This document shows, piece by piece, positions 5,996 to 7,474 of a stretch of DNA of 7,474 bases. The notes under the pieces are model-generated. The model was not told where the DNA came from. It did not search any database and saw only the letters and a program-made list of their open reading frames with translations. The position numbers were made by a program, and so were the translations under genes. Every line of letters starts with the position of its first letter. The first letter of the stretch is position 1. Source of the stretch: Hyphomicrobiales bacterium (GTDB lineage Bacteria; Pseudomonadota; Alphaproteobacteria; Rhizobiales; NORP267); the NCBI GenBank assembly GCA_016764455.1, contig JAESRU010000110.1:446-7919 (forward strand). Reading direction: 5' to 3'.

Positions 5996-6832
5996 TTAAT
6001 GCGGTTTATCGCCAGCCAGTGTGATTCGATGCATGATGCGCTTGAAGCCATGATAGTCGTTTATCGGATTATGTTGTGTGGCGCGATTGTCCCAGAAAGC
6101 AATGGAGCCCGGCTCCCAACGAAACCGGCATGTGAATTCGGGCCGTGTTTGGTGTTTAAACAGATATTCCAGCAACGGCGCGCTTTCTTCATCGCTCAAG
6201 CCCTCAAATCGGATCGTGTGTGCTCCGTTCACATAAAGCGCCTTCCTGCCCGTTTCCGGGTGAATCCGTATAACAGGGTGTGTGGCTGTCAGCACTGTTT
6301 CCTGTGCTAACTTGGCGCCGTCATTCAAACGCGATTGACGTGTTTTCTGCACCTTGGAAAGGTTTGAGACACTGACACCTTTCAAGGGTGCAAGAAGCGA
6401 CTTCATGCCGTCCGACAATTTTTCGTAGGCCAAGTACATGTTGGCGAACTCTGTATCACCGCCATAGGGCGGTAATTCACGCGCCAGCAGAATTGAACCC
6501 ATGGGAGGCTTTTCGAGGTAGGTTGTATCGGAGTGCCAGAGGCCGCCGAAGTTATGTTTCTCATGTTCAAGCTTCACCACGTTCATGATTTCGGGATAAC
6601 CCTCAAGACCTTTGACCAGCGGATATTCGACAAGTTCGCCAAAACGCTTTGCAAATGCCAGATACCGGTCAGGTGTTAGGTCCTGATCGCGGAAGAAAAC
6701 CACCAGATGATCCAGCAGAGCCTGGCGAATTTCCGCAATGGTGCCATCGCACAATTCCTGAGAGAGATCGACGCCGCCAACTTCTGCACCCAGTGCGCCG
6801 GCGATGGGGCGAACTTCGAGAGTCTGAGGCAT
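5996..6832 (-). CDS. TauD/TfdA family Fe(II)/2-oxoglutarate-dependent dioxygenase
   Basis: This protein of about 278 residues is close to TauD in length. The family hydroxylates a substrate next to a heteroatom, using O2 and 2-oxoglutarate, often releasing sulfite, an aldehyde or an alcohol. Numbering from the GTG, the metal ligands are His101 and Asp103 (LWHSDTTY) and His255 (RATQH); the 2-oxoglutarate Arg is in KRIMHRITLAG (Arg266, with Arg270), and GGDTEF gives the usual Thr. Residues that bind taurine in E. coli TauD (His70, Tyr73, Asn95, from memory) align with Tyr71, Val74 and Gly97, so taurine is not a safe substrate call. Start: GTG at 6833-6835 is followed at once by ATG at 6830-6832; GGGAGAA (6839-6845, minus strand) is spaced better for the ATG, so that is used. 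The gene stands alone between two inverted IS6 ends. Substrate unknown. Confidence 0.92.
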   Translation of the reverse strand: MPQTLEVRPIAGALGAEVGGVDLSQELCDGTIAEIRQALLDHLVVFFRDQDLTPDRYLAFAKRFGELVEYPLVKGLEGYPEIMNVVKLEHEKHNFGGLWHSDTTYLEKPPMGSILLARELPPYGGDTEFANMYLAYEKLSDGMKSLLAPLKGVSVSNLSKVQKTRQSRLNDGAKLAQETVLTATHPVIRIHPETGRKALYVNGAHTIRFEGLSDEESAPLLEYLFKHQTRPEFTCRFRWEPGSIAFWDNRATQHNPINDYHGFKRIMHRITLAGDKPH

Positions 6833-6862
6833 CACATGTTCTCCCGGTATGGATTTTCCTGC

Positions 6863-6876
6863 ACCATTGCAATGGT
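6863..6876. promoter_or_regulatory. 14-bp perfect palindrome upstream of the dioxygenase, possible operator
   Basis: ACCATTGCAATGGT is a perfect palindrome beginning about 28 bases upstream of the dioxygenase start. Its last three bases are also the tip of the IS6 terminal repeat (edge at 6874). It could be an operator, or a chance product of where the IS6 landed. No promoter boxes are convincing around it. Confidence 0.3.
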
Positions 6877-6881
6877 AATGT

Positions 6882-6934
6882 CAGGTTAACTTGCTGGCTA
6901 GATTTATCAATATGTTTTACGTTTGAAAAATGAG
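6882..6934. repeat. Right arm of the 53-bp inverted repeat flanking the dioxygenase
   Basis: This arm matches 5841-5893 inverted at 52 of 53 bases; the single difference is GGCTAG here against GGCCAG there, read toward the transposase start. Confidence 0.85.
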
Positions 6935-7048
6935 TAAAATTTCTTACAAACGCTATCGGTTTCCATCGGTGATCGTTCAAAAGGCAGTTTGGCTATATTT
7001 TCGTTTTCCGCCAGCTACAGAGATGTTGAATATTTGTTGGCAGAAATG
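6930..7048 (+). pseudogene. IS6-family transposase N-terminal fragment with frameshift
   Basis: ATG at 6930-6932 opens MSKISYKRYRFPSVIVQKAV and WLYFRF, the standard N-terminus of IS6 transposases. After codon 27 (about 7008-7012) one base is missing: CCGCCAGC stands where CCGCTCAGC would restore the family reading. The next frame then gives SYRDVEYLLAEM before similarity ends near 7048. The product is a short nonsense peptide and the catalytic domain is absent. Confidence 0.8.
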
Positions 7049-7183
7049 TCACCCTGCCCCCGAAACCCGGGAAATTCTAGAAATGGGATGAGAACGGTCA
7101 CGCCGATAACTTTTTCAGCGCCATCGCCACCTTCAAAACAACTTCAGCTTTTCGCCCTCTGAAATCACTGATAGTGTGGTCCG
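7049..7183. other. Intergenic stretch without recognised gene
   Basis: This segment lies between the end of IS6 similarity and the start of the flavin oxidoreductase fragment. It contains a CCCGGG site and short open frames on both strands, none matching a family I recognise. It may hold the promoter of the flavin enzyme or further debris. Confidence 0.4.
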
Positions 7184-7474
7184 ATGAGCACAGAATTTCC
7201 ATATTTGCTAAGTCCTCTGCGTGTTGGACCGAAAATTGTGAGAAACCGTGTGCTTGTGAGTGGTCACGTTCCGCGTCTGGCCGAAAACAATCTTCCCTCC
7301 GACAGTTACGTTGCCTATCATCGCGCACGCGCATGCGGTGGGGCTGGTTTGCAGATAACCGGTGCGCAAGGTGTCCACTGTCCGTCATCATATAAATTGG
7401 AACAATCAACGGGCTGATCTAAAGGAGGATCTGGCTCATCTGGTTGATCATATTAAGCGGCGTATTTGCGGTAT
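7184..7474 (+). pseudogene. Old Yellow Enzyme-type NADH:flavin oxidoreductase, N-terminal part, frame broken
   Basis: The frame opens at ATG 7184-7186 (in-frame TAG at 7172-7174 upstream) and gives MSTEFPYLLSPLRVGPKIVR, then NRVLVSGHVPRLAENNLPSD and YVAYHRARACGGAGLQITGA. This is the FMN-binding N-terminus of the OYE/2,4-dienoyl-CoA reductase/trimethylamine dehydrogenase-like family (LFSPL.iG...vRNRvv, aYh..rA.GGaGL). It stops at TGA 7415-7417 after about 77 codons, whereas the family normally runs 370-700 residues. The +1 frame from about 7407 continues plausibly (DLKEDLAHLVDHIKRR, resembling the LaDavH..G segment), which indicates a frameshift between about 7400 and 7417. A sequencing error would look the same. 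The gene leaves the window on the right. No strong ribosome binding site precedes the ATG. Confidence 0.7.

Larger units (their letters stand above)
6874..7048 (+). mobile_element. IS6-family element copy, 5' end, right of the dioxygenase
   Basis: This is an IS6 5' end on the plus strand: tip GGTAATGTCAGGTTAA at 6874-6889 (the reverse complement, TTAACCTGACATTACC, matches the other IS6 termini here), leader, and the first 39 or so codons of a transposase. Similarity stops at about 7048. With the remnant at 5531-5901 it forms an inverted pair around the dioxygenase gene. Confidence 0.75.

Noticed and set aside
6669..6980. 103-codon open frame on the minus strand overlapping the dioxygenase start
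   Set aside because: It is shifted relative to the dioxygenase frame, spans the IS6 leader, and lacks recognisable motifs, so it is a shadow.
5530..7080. 11-base inverted match (GGAAATTCTAG) at the truncated ends of the two IS6 remnants (5530-5540 and 7070-7080)
   Set aside because: Several shared 11-mers are expected by chance between strands of a window this size, and the right copy lies about 20 bases beyond recognisable IS6 similarity.
7098..7409. 103-codon open frame on the minus strand
   Set aside because: Its upstream two-thirds is antisense to the clearly OYE-like plus-strand frame. The tail over 7098-7183 matches nothing I recognise.
1..7474. CRISPR array, phage module, toxin-antitoxin pair or defence system
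   Set aside because: No regularly spaced repeats, no integrase, and no small paired genes were seen. All repeats found are IS21 or IS6 termini and leaders.

Overview
The window looks like accessory chromosome or plasmid DNA from an alphaproteobacterium. The transposases resemble the IS6-family and IS21-family proteins common in Rhodobacterales and Rhizobiales, and the catabolic genes (CaiB, acyl-CoA dehydrogenase, MaoC, MmgE/PrpD, TauD-like) are of kinds frequent in those groups. Base composition looks near 50% GC by eye. The taxon is an inference from protein flavour only.

Layout. Positions 1-298 are the istA end of an IS21-family element that continues past the left edge. It has landed in an IS6-family transposase gene (about 299-759, minus strand). 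That IS6 copy itself sits in a pile of older IS6 debris (760-1157): a chimeric fragment containing pieces of two oppositely oriented transposases, the leader and start codon of another copy, and one further terminal repeat. Positions 1250-5497 hold an intact, tightly packed four-gene operon on the minus strand, transcribed right to left: MmgE/PrpD family protein, MaoC-like hydratase, acyl-CoA dehydrogenase, class III (CaiB/BaiF) CoA-transferase. Positions 5531-5901 are another IS6 remnant with a stop codon. Positions 5996-6832 encode a TauD/TfdA-like Fe(II)/2-oxoglutarate dioxygenase (minus strand). Positions 6874-7048 are an IS6 remnant on the plus strand, so the dioxygenase lies between two IS6 5' ends in inverted orientation. 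The right edge (7184-7474) holds the N-terminus of an Old Yellow Enzyme-type flavin oxidoreductase whose frame is broken.

How the genes fit together. The operon has the parts for CoA-thioester catabolism of a carboxylic acid: a CoA-transferase to activate or exchange CoA, an FAD dehydrogenase to make an enoyl-CoA, a hot-dog hydratase, and a PrpD/cis-aconitate-decarboxylase-type enzyme acting on a free polycarboxylate. The set suggests a short branched di- or tricarboxylate, but the substrate cannot be read from sequence. The dioxygenase could feed the pathway by oxidative release of an acid, but it lies in its own IS6-bracketed block and may be unrelated.

The main surprise is structural. Six IS6-family ends with the same terminal sequence can be recognised, no IS6 transposase in the window is intact, and both cargo blocks are bounded by IS6 ends.
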